A DNA stretch of 64,000 bases from Gemmatimonadota bacterium (GCA_003169895.1 PNAE01000007.1:438487-502486), one strand, 5' to 3'. Numbered from the stretch's first letter, positions 44,207 through 53,411 are shown. Notes: a model not told the origin generated them from the letters alone. A program made the numbers and translations.

Positions 44207-45877
44207 ATGACTCACGACCAGCCGGCGACCGGGCCCGAGATCATCCTGGTCGCCAGCGGCGACTCGCGGCTGGCGGCGAACCAGGCCTGCTGGCCGGCGC
44301 AGCAGGCGCTCGAGGAAATCGTCACCCGCACCTTTGCCGAGCAAGGTCGGCGGATCGCCAGGGGCCACCCGGTCGATCCCGCTCTGGGGCACGGATTCAT
44401 CGACGGCCAGGCACGAGGCATCGAGATCTTCCGTGCGATCGATCCTGAGGCACCGCTGATTGTCGCCGAGTCATGCTGGCAATACACCAGCAACGTCCTC
44501 GCCGGGCTTACCCGGCATCGCGGGTCGATCCTGACGCTCGCCAACTGGAGCGGCCAGTGGCCGGGTCTCGTGGGCCTGCTCAACCTCAACGGCTCGCTCA
44601 CCAAGGCAGGCATCAAGTACAGCTCGATCTGGAGCGTGGATTTCACCGACGCATTCGCCCGCGACGCAATTGCCGAGTGGCTCAGCTCCGGGAGCATCCA
44701 GCACGATCGGTCGCACGCGCGGCCCCTGACCGACGACCTGATCGAGGCCGGGCTCGCTCCCGATCGCGACCGCGGCGCCGAGCTGGGCATGGCGCTGGTC
44801 AAGGACCAGGCGATTCTCGGCGTGTTCGATGAGGGATGCATGGGCATGTACAATGCGATTGTTCCCGATCACCTTCTGCACAAGACCGGCCTGTTCAAGG
44901 AACGGCTCAGCCAGAGCGCCCTGTTTGCCGCGATGCAGGCGGTGACCGCGGCGCGAGGGCAGGCTCACTACGCCTGGTTGCGGGCACACGGGATGCGGTT
45001 CGAGTTGGGTACCAACGAGGCGACCGAACTTACGGCACGCCAGGTTCTCGAAGGATTGCGGATGTACGATGCGGCGGTACGGCTCGCGCACCAATTCGGG
45101 TGTGCTGCGATCGGCATCCAGTATCAGCAGGGACTGAAGGACACGTGCGTCGCTTCTGATCTTGCCGAGGGACTGCTCAATAATCCGGACCGGCCACCGG
45201 TCAATGGCGACGACGGTACGACGCTCTTCGCGGGGCTCGCGGTCCCGCATTTCAACGAGGTGGATGAGTGCGCCGGTGTTGACGCCGTGATCACCGACCG
45301 CGTCTGGCGGGATCTCGGCCTCGACCCCTCGAATACGCTGCACGATATCCGTTGGGGCGCCCATGTCGACGAGGGCGGCGTCAATGAGTTCGTCTGGGTC
45401 TTCGAGATCTCGGGGGCGGCACCGGCCTCGCATTTCATCGGCGGCTACGCCGGCGCTGTCGGCGAACGCCAGCCGCCGATGTACTTCCCCAAGGGCGGCG
45501 CAACGCTCAAGGGAGTGAGCCGCCCCGGCGAGATCATCTGGAGCAGGATCTACGTCGAGGCGGATGCGCTCCATATGGATATCGGCCGCGGCGGCGTGGT
45601 GCGCCTGAGCGCCGAGGAAACCACGCGCCGCTGGGAAGCCACCACGCGCCAGTGGCCGATCATGCACGCGATACTCTATGGCGTCTCTCGCGACCAGCTG
45701 ATGGCCAAGCATCAGGCCAATCACATCCAGGTTGTCTACGCGCCCGATGCCACGACGGCGCGCCGGGCCCTGGTACGCAAGGCGTGCATGGCCCGCGCCA
45801 TGGGAATCTCGGTAAATCTCTGTGGCGACATCGAGGACTCCCTCGATCGCCACCAGGCTCCGGAGCACCGGACGTGA
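44207..45877 (+). CDS. L-fucose/D-arabinose isomerase-like protein
   Basis: Cytoplasmic 556-residue protein of the L-fucose isomerase superfamily. ATG 44207 follows CGGAG. The C-terminal domain is best conserved: AVPHFNEVDECAGVDAVIT, RWGAHVDEGGVNEFVWVF, and near residue 504 KHQANHIQVVYAPD, the family's terminal signature. Mid-protein motifs include LGVFDEGCMGMYNAI and ELGTNEATELTARQ. Known members convert aldoses such as L-fucose or D-arabinose to ketoses using Mn. The closest substrate is unclear because N-terminal likeness to FucI is weak. It is the first gene of an operon with an Rbs-like transporter. Confidence 0.8.
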   Translation: MTHDQPATGPEIILVASGDSRLAANQACWPAQQALEEIVTRTFAEQGRRIARGHPVDPALGHGFIDGQARGIEIFRAIDPEAPLIVAESCWQYTSNVLAGLTRHRGSILTLANWSGQWPGLVGLLNLNGSLTKAGIKYSSIWSVDFTDAFARDAIAEWLSSGSIQHDRSHARPLTDDLIEAGLAPDRDRGAELGMALVKDQAILGVFDEGCMGMYNAIVPDHLLHKTGLFKERLSQSALFAAMQAVTAARGQAHYAWLRAHGMRFELGTNEATELTARQVLEGLRMYDAAVRLAHQFGCAAIGIQYQQGLKDTCVASDLAEGLLNNPDRPPVNGDDGTTLFAGLAVPHFNEVDECAGVDAVITDRVWRDLGLDPSNTLHDIRWGAHVDEGGVNEFVWVFEISGAAPASHFIGGYAGAVGERQPPMYFPKGGATLKGVSRPGEIIWSRIYVEADALHMDIGRGGVVRLSAEETTRRWEATTRQWPIMHAILYGVSRDQLMAKHQANHIQVVYAPDATTARRALVRKACMARAMGISVNLCGDIEDSLDRHQAPEHRT

Positions 45878-45899
45878 ACCTGCGCCGGGCAGCCTCACG

Positions 45900-48446
45900 A
45901 TGACGTTGCTCGTCGACGCGCGCGGCCTCGGGAAACGGTTCCTCGCGGTGCAAGCGCTCGACGGCGTCGATTTTGACCTGCAACCCGGCGAGGTGCACGC
46001 GCTCATCGGCGAGAATGGCGCCGGGAAATCCACGCTCGTCAAGATCCTCTCCGGCGAGATCAGCAACTACGACGGTGCGCTCACGGTGCGCGGCACCGCG
46101 CGGCGGTTCGCCTCACCACGCCAAGCGCTTGGTGCCGGAATCGCGGTGATCCCACAGGAACTGCAGCTCGTGACCTCGCTGAGCGTGGCGGAGAACATCC
46201 TGCTGGGTCGGGAACCCCGCGGTGCCGGCAACCTGGTGGACCGCGCAGCGCTGCACCGGACCGCACGGCGGTTGCTTGCCGACATAGAGACGCATCACAT
46301 CAGCACCCACGCCCTGCTCCGTTCACTCGACACCGCCAGTCGCCAGCTCGTGGCCATCGCGCGTGCGCTGTCGTTCAACGCGCAGTGCCTGATCATGGAC
46401 GAACCAACCGCGTCCCTTGGCGCGGCGGAGGCAGCGCATCTTGCGCAGGTGATCCTGCGACTCGTGTCGCGCGGCACCGGCGTGATCTATGTCTCACACA
46501 AGCTCGATGAGGTGCGGCGACTCGCCAGCCGTGTCACCGTGTTGCGCGATGGCGTGCGAGTGACGACGCGCCCGGCCGCCGGGCTGACGGAGGAGGAGAT
46601 GGTGCGCCTGATGTGCGGGCGCGAGATCGTGCACGGCACGCTGATTCCGGTCGCCGCCGCTGCGCCGGAACTATTGCGCGTGGAGCACCTGAGTGTACGC
46701 GATCCAGCGCGGCCAGGTGGCTTCCGGTTGCGCGACCTGTCGTTCACCGTGCATCGCGGCGAGATCGTCGGTCTCGCCGGCCTGATCGGTGCCGGGCGCA
46801 CCGACCTCCTGCTGGCGCTCATTGGCGGGCTCGATCGCACCGTGGAAGGGCGGATCCGGCTCGACGGTCAGGCATATGTTCCGGTCAATCCGGCGGTCGC
46901 GCGTGACGCGGGCATGGTCATGCTTCCCGAGGAACGCAAGACAGACGGCATCTTCCCGCACCTCGGCGTGGATCGCAACATCACCATGTCCGCCCTTGAC
47001 CGGGTCAGCCGCTGGGGGTGGATCGACCGGCACGCCGAGCGCCGGCACGCGAAACAGATGATGATGGACACCGGCGTGCGCGCAGCAGGCCCAGCCGTCC
47101 CGATCGGCACGCTGAGCGGCGGCAACCAGCAGAAGGCACTGCTGGCACGGTGCCTCTTTGCGTCGCCAAAGGTGCTGTTGCTGGACGAGCCGACCCGCGG
47201 CATCGATCTCAGCGCCAAGGCGGAGATCTACGCCGAGTTACGCGCGCTGGCGGCTCGAGGGTTCGGCATCCTGCTGTGCTCGTCGGAACTGTCGGAGATA
47301 CTCACGCAATGCCATCGGATGCTTGTGTTCCGCGAAGGCCGCATTGTCGCGACATTTGATCGCGATGAGGCCACCGAGGTGAAGGTGCTTGCCGCAGCTG
47401 CAGGACAGGCAACGGCGCCGAACGAGATCGATCCCACCTTGGCGCCGCCGCCCGGCCGGGCAGGTGCGCCGCCGGCACGCCCATGGCGAGAGCGGGCATT
47501 GCGCTACGCCGGAGCCTTTGGCCTCACGCTGGTGCTGCTGCTTGCCATCGCTACCTCCCCAGTTCGTGGCGGGCGGCTCGTCTTTCTCGATCTCGGCAAC
47601 CTCACCGATATCCTGCGACAGGTCTCCGAAAAAGGGATTCTCGCCGTGGGCATGACGGCGGTGGTGATCGCCGGCGGCATCGACCTGTCGGTCGGATCCG
47701 TCCTCGCCGTCGGAGCCACGCTCAGTGCCTGGCTCTGGATGAAGCAGGGCATGGGGCTGGGCGGCACCGTGGTCATCGTCACCGCAGTGAGCGCGTTGTG
47801 GGGATTGCTCAATGGCGTGGTGATCGCGAAATGGCGTCTCCCCGCGTTCATCGCGACGCTCGCCACGATGAGCGCGGCACGCGGCGCGGCACGCTACCTG
47901 AGCAATGGGGCGGCAATTCCGCTCGGCTTCGGCCCCGGTGGCGCGCCGACGGCGGTGCGAGCGATCGCCGCCCCGCTGATGCGCTACGTTCCGGTGCCGG
48001 CGGTGATCTTCGGGCTCACCGCGCTGGCGATGCACTTCTATCTGGCGCGAACGCGCAGCGGACGCTATGTCTACGCCATCGGCGACAACGAGGCTGCCGC
48101 CAGGCTCGCCGGCGTCCGGGTATCGTGGCACAAGGCGACGGTCTATGTGATATGCGCCGCATTGGCCGGAATCGCTGGCCTGGTGCACGCGGCCCAGCTG
48201 GAACAGGGCAACCCCAACGATGGGGTGGCCTACGAGCTGGATGCGATCGCGGCAGTGGTGATCGGCGGGACGACGTTGAGCGGCGGCACCGGCACGGTCG
48301 GCGGCACGATCGTCGGGATCCTGATCATCGGGGTCATCAACAATTCCATGGGACTCAACAACGTCGATGCGAACCTGCAACTCATTCTCAAGGGCATCAT
48401 CATACTCGTCGCGGTCTGGCTGCAACGGCGGCGCCCGGCGGCGTAG
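45900..48446 (+). CDS. Sugar ABC transporter: RbsA-like double ATPase fused to RbsC-like permease
   Basis: Single polypeptide of 848 residues combining two subunits that are usually separate. Residues 1-500 are RbsA-like: Walker A1 GENGAGKSTLVKIL (about 36-50), a second nucleotide domain with the usual degenerate P-loop (GLIGAGRTDLLLAL), LSGGNQQKALLARCL and LLLDEPTRGIDL. From about 530 the RbsC-like permease follows with eight to nine helices and the signature AGGIDLSVGSVLAVGA. ATG 45900 is chosen, 22 bases after the isomerase stop. It imports a monosaccharide delivered by the binding protein encoded next. Confidence 0.93.
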   Translation: MTLLVDARGLGKRFLAVQALDGVDFDLQPGEVHALIGENGAGKSTLVKILSGEISNYDGALTVRGTARRFASPRQALGAGIAVIPQELQLVTSLSVAENILLGREPRGAGNLVDRAALHRTARRLLADIETHHISTHALLRSLDTASRQLVAIARALSFNAQCLIMDEPTASLGAAEAAHLAQVILRLVSRGTGVIYVSHKLDEVRRLASRVTVLRDGVRVTTRPAAGLTEEEMVRLMCGREIVHGTLIPVAAAAPELLRVEHLSVRDPARPGGFRLRDLSFTVHRGEIVGLAGLIGAGRTDLLLALIGGLDRTVEGRIRLDGQAYVPVNPAVARDAGMVMLPEERKTDGIFPHLGVDRNITMSALDRVSRWGWIDRHAERRHAKQMMMDTGVRAAGPAVPIGTLSGGNQQKALLARCLFASPKVLLLDEPTRGIDLSAKAEIYAELRALAARGFGILLCSSELSEILTQCHRMLVFREGRIVATFDRDEATEVKVLAAAAGQATAPNEIDPTLAPPPGRAGAPPARPWRERALRYAGAFGLTLVLLLAIATSPVRGGRLVFLDLGNLTDILRQVSEKGILAVGMTAVVIAGGIDLSVGSVLAVGATLSAWLWMKQGMGLGGTVVIVTAVSALWGLLNGVVIAKWRLPAFIATLATMSAARGAARYLSNGAAIPLGFGPGGAPTAVRAIAAPLMRYVPVPAVIFGLTALAMHFYLARTRSGRYVYAIGDNEAAARLAGVRVSWHKATVYVICAALAGIAGLVHAAQLEQGNPNDGVAYELDAIAAVVIGGTTLSGGTGTVGGTIVGILIIGVINNSMGLNNVDANLQLILKGIIILVAVWLQRRRPAA

Positions 48447-49338
48447 CACCGCGTTGGTCGCGGCGGTCGTCCTGGTCTGCTTCAGTGCTGCCTGCGGTCG
48501 GCCGCACGATGCCAAGTACCTGATCGGCTTTTCGCAGGCGAACCTGGCCGAGCCATGGCGCGTGGCGATGAACGCGGAGGTCGCCGCGCGAGCCAGGGAC
48601 TTCCCCGACATGCGGATCGTCTACGCCGATGCGAAACAGGACAACGCCACACAGGTGGCGGACGTCGAGAACTTCATGCGCCAGAAGGTCGACCTGTTGA
48701 TCATATCACCCAATGAAGCCAAGCCCCTCACACCGGTCGTGCAACGGGCGTTCGCGGCCGGGATCCCCGTCATCGTCCTCGACCGCGAAATCGAAGGTGA
48801 CAGCTATACCACCTTCATTGGTGCGAACAACCGTGCCATCGGCCACGCCGCCGGCGAATACGCCGACTCGGTACTCGGCGGCCAGGGCGACATCGTCGAG
48901 ATCAGGGGTCTGCCCGGGTCGACACCGGCGCGCGACCGCAGCGACGGATTCCGCGAGGCGATCGCCAAGTCGCCCGGCCTGCACATCATCCACGATCCGG
49001 TGGCGAACTGGCTTCGTGAGGAAGCCATGGCGCAGATGGAATCGGCGCTTCAGGCGCACGACAAGATCGACCTCGTGTATGGCCATAACGATCCAATGGC
49101 GATCGGGGCCTACCTCGCCGCAAAGGCCAAGGGACGCGACAAGGAAATGAAGTTCATCGGAATCGACGGACTGCCCGGACTCGACGGCGGACGCCAGGCC
49201 GTGGCCGATGGCAAGCTGGCGGCGACATTCGTCTACCCGACGGGCGGCAAGCAGGCCGTGGAGATCGCCGACAGCATCCTGCGGCGAAAGCCGGTACCCC
49301 ACCGGATCACGCTGCCGACCCAACGTATCACGCGCTAG
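48367..49338 (+). CDS. Periplasmic sugar-binding lipoprotein of the RbsB type
   Basis: ABC-transporter substrate-binding protein of 323 residues from ATG 48367. That start overlaps the end of the transporter gene by 80 bases; TTG 48454 is the only downstream alternative and would give a poor signal. A long leader ends in a hydrophobic stretch and lipobox (VVLVCFSAACG). The mature protein has the type-I periplasmic fold: YLIGFSQANLAEPWRVAMN, DLLIISPNEAKPLTPVV, IPVIVLDREIEG and IDLVYGHNDPMAIGAYLA. It should capture a pyranose or furanose for the adjoining fused transporter. Confidence 0.9.
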   Translation: MRTCNSFSRASSYSSRSGCNGGARRRSTALVAAVVLVCFSAACGRPHDAKYLIGFSQANLAEPWRVAMNAEVAARARDFPDMRIVYADAKQDNATQVADVENFMRQKVDLLIISPNEAKPLTPVVQRAFAAGIPVIVLDREIEGDSYTTFIGANNRAIGHAAGEYADSVLGGQGDIVEIRGLPGSTPARDRSDGFREAIAKSPGLHIIHDPVANWLREEAMAQMESALQAHDKIDLVYGHNDPMAIGAYLAAKAKGRDKEMKFIGIDGLPGLDGGRQAVADGKLAATFVYPTGGKQAVEIADSILRRKPVPHRITLPTQRITR

Positions 49339-49421
49339 CCGGGAGGGCGGCACGCGTCGCCCGCACCGGCACAGCATTGCGGCGCAACACCGACGCCGGC
49401 ACATCCGGCAGGAGAAGGATC

Positions 49422-50534
49422 ATGTGGCGCAGAAACTTCGTGCAGTCGATGCTGGGCACCGCCGGGTTCGCGGCAATTCCGGGCCTCGCGGGCACGCCGG
49501 CGAGCGGTGAGTCCGCCGCGACGCCCACTGAATGGGTCCCGGCGTATGCCCGGCTACAGCGCTATCGCTCCCGAAAACAGGGAAGCTACGACGTCACCGG
49601 CGGTAACAACGATGCTTGGCCGATCAAGGCCGGCGCTGAACGGGAGATCTTCAACGCCACTGGAGCCGGTGTAATCAGCCACATCTGGTTCACGATTGCG
49701 GCCGATTCGATGCACCTCAAGCAACTCATCCTGCGTGCCTATTGGGACGGCAACAGCAAGCCGAGCATCGAGACGCCAATCGGCGATTTCTTCGGGCTCA
49801 ACCTGGGCGACTATGTGATCTTCGAGAGCCAGTACCTGGCGTGCTCTCCGGGCCAGTCGCTCAACTGTTACTTCGCGATGCCCTATCGGAAGGGAGCCCG
49901 GCTCACCGTCACCAACGAGGGCCGGGGCGACGTCGATGCCTTCTATTCGAACATCGACTATCTCGAAGCCGATTCCATTCCGGACGATGCGCTCTACTTC
50001 CACGCGCATTACCGGCAGGCCACGCCAAACGTGGCCCAGAGCCTGCCGGGCCGGAAGAACCTCGATGGCGGCACGAACTACGTCTTCTGCGAAACTCGCG
50101 GCCGCGGACACCTCATCGGCGTCACGCTTGGTGTCATCCAGACCGCAGAGGGATGGATGGGCGAAGGTGACGAGATGATCTTCGTCGATGATCCCGCCAA
50201 GCCAGTCGTCAATGGCACCGGCACGGAAGACTACTTTCTCGGCAGCTGGGATTTTGGTGGCCGCATGAATGCCCAGCCATTCTCGCATCACCAGTATGGC
50301 GCGCCGCTGATCCAGAGCGCGGAAAAGATCGGCGGACGCTACTGTCTCTACCGGTTCCACGGTGACAACCCCGTCACGTTCAACACCTATCTCAAGCACA
50401 CGATCGAGCACGGTCACGCCAATGACCGCGCCGACAACTTCTACTCCTGCGCCTTCTGGTATCAGGACCGGCCGTTTACGGACTATCCGGCACTACCATC
50501 GGTGGCACAGCGGCTGCCGCGAGTCAACGGCTAG
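49422..50534 (+). CDS. GH172 family (DUF2961) furanosidase-like enzyme, exported
   Basis: Protein of 370 residues. ATG 49422 follows AGGAGAAGG. The N-terminus MWRRNFVQSMLGTAGFAAIP has a twin-arginine pattern, so export is likely. The DUF2961 core runs from about residue 45 to 345, with IKAGAEREIFNATGAGVISH, ETPIGDFFGLNLGDY, NGTGTEDYFLGSWDFGG (a glutamate near 268) and GGRYCLYRFHGDNPV. Characterised GH172 members act on alpha-D-fructofuranosides or alpha-D-arabinofuranosides. Its position at the end of an isomerase/transporter operon supports a role in releasing the sugar taken up. It overlaps the convergent gene by 11 bases. Confidence 0.85.
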   Translation: MWRRNFVQSMLGTAGFAAIPGLAGTPASGESAATPTEWVPAYARLQRYRSRKQGSYDVTGGNNDAWPIKAGAEREIFNATGAGVISHIWFTIAADSMHLKQLILRAYWDGNSKPSIETPIGDFFGLNLGDYVIFESQYLACSPGQSLNCYFAMPYRKGARLTVTNEGRGDVDAFYSNIDYLEADSIPDDALYFHAHYRQATPNVAQSLPGRKNLDGGTNYVFCETRGRGHLIGVTLGVIQTAEGWMGEGDEMIFVDDPAKPVVNGTGTEDYFLGSWDFGGRMNAQPFSHHQYGAPLIQSAEKIGGRYCLYRFHGDNPVTFNTYLKHTIEHGHANDRADNFYSCAFWYQDRPFTDYPALPSVAQRLPRVNG

Positions 50535-50808
50535 CGCGCTCCCGAGGGCGGTAGCGCCCACGTGTGGGCGACAGGTCGATCAACAGCGCGACGATGAGAC
50601 CGGCGATCGGCCAGAAGCCGGCCCACTGCCCCCCGAACCAGTGCTGAACCGCCGTGTACCATAGCAGCGTCGTCGGCAGGAACACGAAGCCGACGATCGG
50701 CCAGAGCACGGTCGTGAACAAGCCATCGAACCAGTGGCTGAACAGCCACAACAGCGCAATCCCCAATCGCGGGGTGACCAACGCGATCAGCACGATGAAA
50801 CACGGCAC
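50524..50808 (-). CDS. Small integral membrane protein
   Basis: A 94-residue protein with three to four membrane helices. GTG 50808 is chosen because AGGAGG stands five bases before it; a longer frame to 50913 lacks a ribosome site. It begins MPCFIVLIALVTPRLGIALL and continues with WLFSHWFDGLF, GFVFLPTTLLWYTAVQ and GLIVALLIDLS. The pattern matches small conserved bacterial membrane proteins of unknown function. The C-terminus is basic and cytoplasmic. Confidence 0.75.
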   Translation of the reverse strand: MPCFIVLIALVTPRLGIALLWLFSHWFDGLFTTVLWPIVGFVFLPTTLLWYTAVQHWFGGQWAGFWPIAGLIVALLIDLSPTRGRYRPRERASR

Positions 50809-51037
50809 CGTTACCTCCTGAGCCAGCGGCGACGGACGGACAGCACGGGTCTCGTGGCGAACATGTCCCGGTAAATGGTACGCCCGGCTCGCGGGCACAT
50901 CAAGAAACTCCATCCATCGCCGCCGACCGGGTTAGCTTCCCTGATCGCCACTCCTCCCGACGAGGACGAGCGCGGTATGCATCGATGACCCAGCAGGAGT
51001 ACCGAGGACCCACGCCCAAGGCATCGGAGGCAGGTCA

Positions 51038-51235
51038 GTGGCAAGAAGGCCGAACTTCGGATTCGAGAAGAGACAGAAGGATATCAAGAAGCAGCAAAAG
51101 CGAGATGAGAAAGCCGCGAAGAAGCGGTTGAAGCAGGAGCTCGCCGCCGGGGACGCGACGATCGATGGCGCCACCGACATCGACAGCGACCAGACGGACG
51201 ATTCGGCGGCTGCGGGTAGTGGTGATGAAACGTGA
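51038..51235 (+). CDS. Small highly charged protein, 65 residues
   Basis: GTG 51038 follows GGAGGCAG. The protein is Lys/Glu-rich in its first half (RRPNFGFEKRQKDIKKQQKR) and probably a single charged helix. It ends in an acidic, disordered tail (TDIDSDQTDDSAAAGSGDE). The MARRPNxGFEKRQK start recurs in small conserved proteins of unknown role. The stop overlaps the GTG of the next gene (GTGA), indicating translational coupling with a methyltransferase. Confidence 0.65.
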   Translation: MARRPNFGFEKRQKDIKKQQKRDEKAAKKRLKQELAAGDATIDGATDIDSDQTDDSAAAGSGDET

Positions 51236-51900
51236 GGCCGCCGAGTGCGGCACGCCCAATCAATTCACCCCGATCTGATCTCGACGACGCCCTCAACACG
51301 CGCTTGAGCATCCTGTGCGCGGAGGGTTGGGACATCTGGGATCGCTTCTCGTCCGGCGTTCGCCAGCATTCGTTCCATCCGTTCGTCGCGGCCGATTACG
51401 ACGCGGTCCTTGAAGCGCTGCTGCCGCACCGAGGCCCGGGACTCAGATTTCTCGAGTGGGGATCCGCGTCCGGCGTAATCACGATCATGGCCGATCTCCT
51501 GGGGTTCGAGGCATTCGGGATTGAACTCGATACCGACCTGGTGCGAACCGCGCGGGCGCTGGCGATAAAGTCGGGATCCAAGGCGCGCTTCGCCGCCGGG
51601 AGCTTCCTGCCGTCGGGGTATTCCTGGCGGCCGAGCGGCGGCGATGGACGAACCGGCACCCTCGGCCACGGCGCCTCCGGATACCTGCAACTTGAGCATC
51701 CGCTGGATGAGTTCGACGTGATATTCGCGTTTCCATGGCCGGGCGAGGAACCCATGATGCTCGACCTGATGCGCTGTTTCGGTCGGTCCGACGCTCGCCT
51801 GCTGCTCAACACCGTGACTGAGGGGATCCAGACGTATCAGGGTGGCCGGCTCATCGCACCGCCTGATGCCACGGAGTCAGCTTCGACGACGATGTTGTGA
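51232..51900 (+). CDS. SAM-dependent methyltransferase-like protein
   Basis: Cytoplasmic 222-residue protein starting at GTG 51232, overlapped with the previous stop. It has a Rossmann methyltransferase core: LRFLEWGSASGVITIMADLL (motif I in the unusual form EWGSASG), FGIELDTDLVRTARALA (motif II), and FDVIFAFPWPGEEPMML, where a DVIxxxPWP strand is typical of the catalytic region. Acceptor unknown; a nucleic-acid or histone-lysine (DOT1)-like role is conceivable but unsupported. A Gly-rich loop (SGGDGRTGTLGHGASG) interrupts the fold. Confidence 0.72.
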   Translation: MRPPSAARPINSPRSDLDDALNTRLSILCAEGWDIWDRFSSGVRQHSFHPFVAADYDAVLEALLPHRGPGLRFLEWGSASGVITIMADLLGFEAFGIELDTDLVRTARALAIKSGSKARFAAGSFLPSGYSWRPSGGDGRTGTLGHGASGYLQLEHPLDEFDVIFAFPWPGEEPMMLDLMRCFGRSDARLLLNTVTEGIQTYQGGRLIAPPDATESASTTML

Positions 51901-51972
51901 TATCGCGTGCTGCCAACGACGGCGGCTCGAGCCGAACTCCGTGACCTTCGAGCGTCACCGAACGCACGCCAA

Positions 51973-52908
51973 TTACGGCAGTGCTGTGGTCCCGATCGTC
52001 GTCTCCGCTCCCGCCGTCACCTGGACGCCCCGCACCAGCGTGCGCGCCAGCGTAGCGGTCGCCGGCGGGTCCACGGCGACGATGTACGATCGGCTCGCCG
52101 TGGTGGTCCCGGTCCAGTAGCTGCTGCGCGTGACATAGGCGAACCGGTAGGCACCATTCGCGTCGGTCTTTGCCGTCGCAAGGGTCGACCACGTGTTCTC
52201 CGGCATCCCGGGATCGCCAAGGTACAGGCGGAGCGATGCATCCACCACCGGCGCGCCCGTGACGCTGTGCGCCCGGACCGTCCCCGTGATCGATCCGCTC
52301 CGTGTCGCATCGGCCGCGCGCAATACCGGCGAGAAGATGAACCCGCTATCCGTGCTGGTCGGATCGATATCCTGCGGCGGGATGAACGCCTGTCCAACGT
52401 CATAGTCCACCACGATGACCGCGCCGGTGTCGCGGACCACGATCTGTTCGTTGATCAGTGCGTTGAGGACGGGCCGCCCCGCGCTGGATTGCCAGTGGAT
52501 GCCTGGATTGGAAGTGCCCGTGAGCACCCGGCCGTCCTTCAGCGTGATGCTGGAGGAATCGGTGTCAATCACCAGTCGCACGGCGGTGATCGCTCCACGC
52601 GGCAGCGTGACGGCCCCCAGCTCGTCGGTCATTCCGTTCTGCAGCGCCAGGACGTTGATCAGTCGATGCGGCGAAGCAAGCGTGACGAAATCACCGCCAG
52701 CTGTCGCGCTCGTGTCAGTATTGAGTGAACCGGAAAGCGAAACGACGTAGAGATCCACCCGTGCAATCCGGTCGAACGGGAACGGGCCATCGGTCAAGAG
52801 GACGCGTGACGCGCGCGTGGTCGCCGCTGGCTGGCCGTTGTCGCCGCCGCACGCAACCGCGCCGAGCACCGTGGCAAGCAGGAAGCAGCGAGCAGACACG
52901 AACTGCAT
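51973..52908 (-). CDS. DUF4382 lipoprotein
   Basis: Exported 311-residue protein. The signal MQFVSARCFLLATVLGAVAC ends at a cysteine followed by GGDNG, typical of a lipoprotein. Residues 35-165 match the DUF4382 pattern (VLLTDGPFPFDRIARVDLYV, LPRGAITAVRLVIDTDSS). The C-terminal 90 residues look like a carboxypeptidase-regulatory-like beta sandwich (SITGTVRAHSVTGAPVVDAS, then KTDANGAYRFAYV). The function of the family is unknown. Confidence 0.82.
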   Translation of the reverse strand: MQFVSARCFLLATVLGAVACGGDNGQPAATTRASRVLLTDGPFPFDRIARVDLYVVSLSGSLNTDTSATAGGDFVTLASPHRLINVLALQNGMTDELGAVTLPRGAITAVRLVIDTDSSSITLKDGRVLTGTSNPGIHWQSSAGRPVLNALINEQIVVRDTGAVIVVDYDVGQAFIPPQDIDPTSTDSGFIFSPVLRAADATRSGSITGTVRAHSVTGAPVVDASLRLYLGDPGMPENTWSTLATAKTDANGAYRFAYVTRSSYWTGTTTASRSYIVAVDPPATATLARTLVRGVQVTAGAETTIGTTALP

Positions 52909-53006
52909 CAGTACCTCTGTGGCGAGAGACCGGATCCCTACGGACCCGATCAGGGGACGGTGTCGGATGGCGTCGTGAGCACAGTACGGCGACGGATACC
53001 CGGTCG

Positions 53007-53411
53007 CTACGCGACGGCCGCCAGCGTGTAGTCAAAGTCGAAGGAATGATTGCCGTTCACGATCGTGATCATCATCCTGCCCGAAAGGCCGGCGAGCTGT
53101 CCGGTGCCCGAGTCCGGCACGACCGTGATCGACAGCTCCGGTGCACCGCGCGTCATCGTGCCGCTGTGCTGCAGCACAAAGGTGCCGGTCTTGCCGTGCA
53201 GCGCGCCGCTGACGCGTTCGATCGCGACATAACCGGCGGAGCCCTTGATGCTGGTGCCGGCGGAGAGCATTTCACCCTTGCTGGTGGCGTCAAGGTCGCC
53301 CCGGAACTGTTTGTCGATCGACATGCGGCCCAGGCTCGAGCCCTCGGCACCGTCGTGGGTAAGCAGCGGGTTGAGTTTGACTTCGAATGTTCCACTGGCA
53401 TGCATTGTCAC
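53007..53411 (-). CDS. DUF3224 family protein
   Basis: Soluble 134-residue protein. It starts at GTG 53411, five bases after GGAGG, or at the ATG two codons later. It begins MHASGTFEVKLNPL and continues with SIDKQFRGDLDATSKGEMLS, GYVAIERVSGALHGK and FVLQHSGTM, the DUF3224 pattern of an allene-oxide-cyclase-like beta barrel. Biological role unknown. It marks the last ordinary gene before the signalling island. Confidence 0.88.
   Translation of the reverse strand: MTMHASGTFEVKLNPLLTHDGAEGSSLGRMSIDKQFRGDLDATSKGEMLSAGTSIKGSAGYVAIERVSGALHGKTGTFVLQHSGTMTRGAPELSITVVPDSGTGQLAGLSGRMMITIVNGNHSFDFDYTLAAVA

Noticed and set aside
44471..46066. Open frame of 531 codons on the minus strand
   Set aside because: It spans two well-supported plus-strand genes (isomerase and transporter) and has no recognisable motif.
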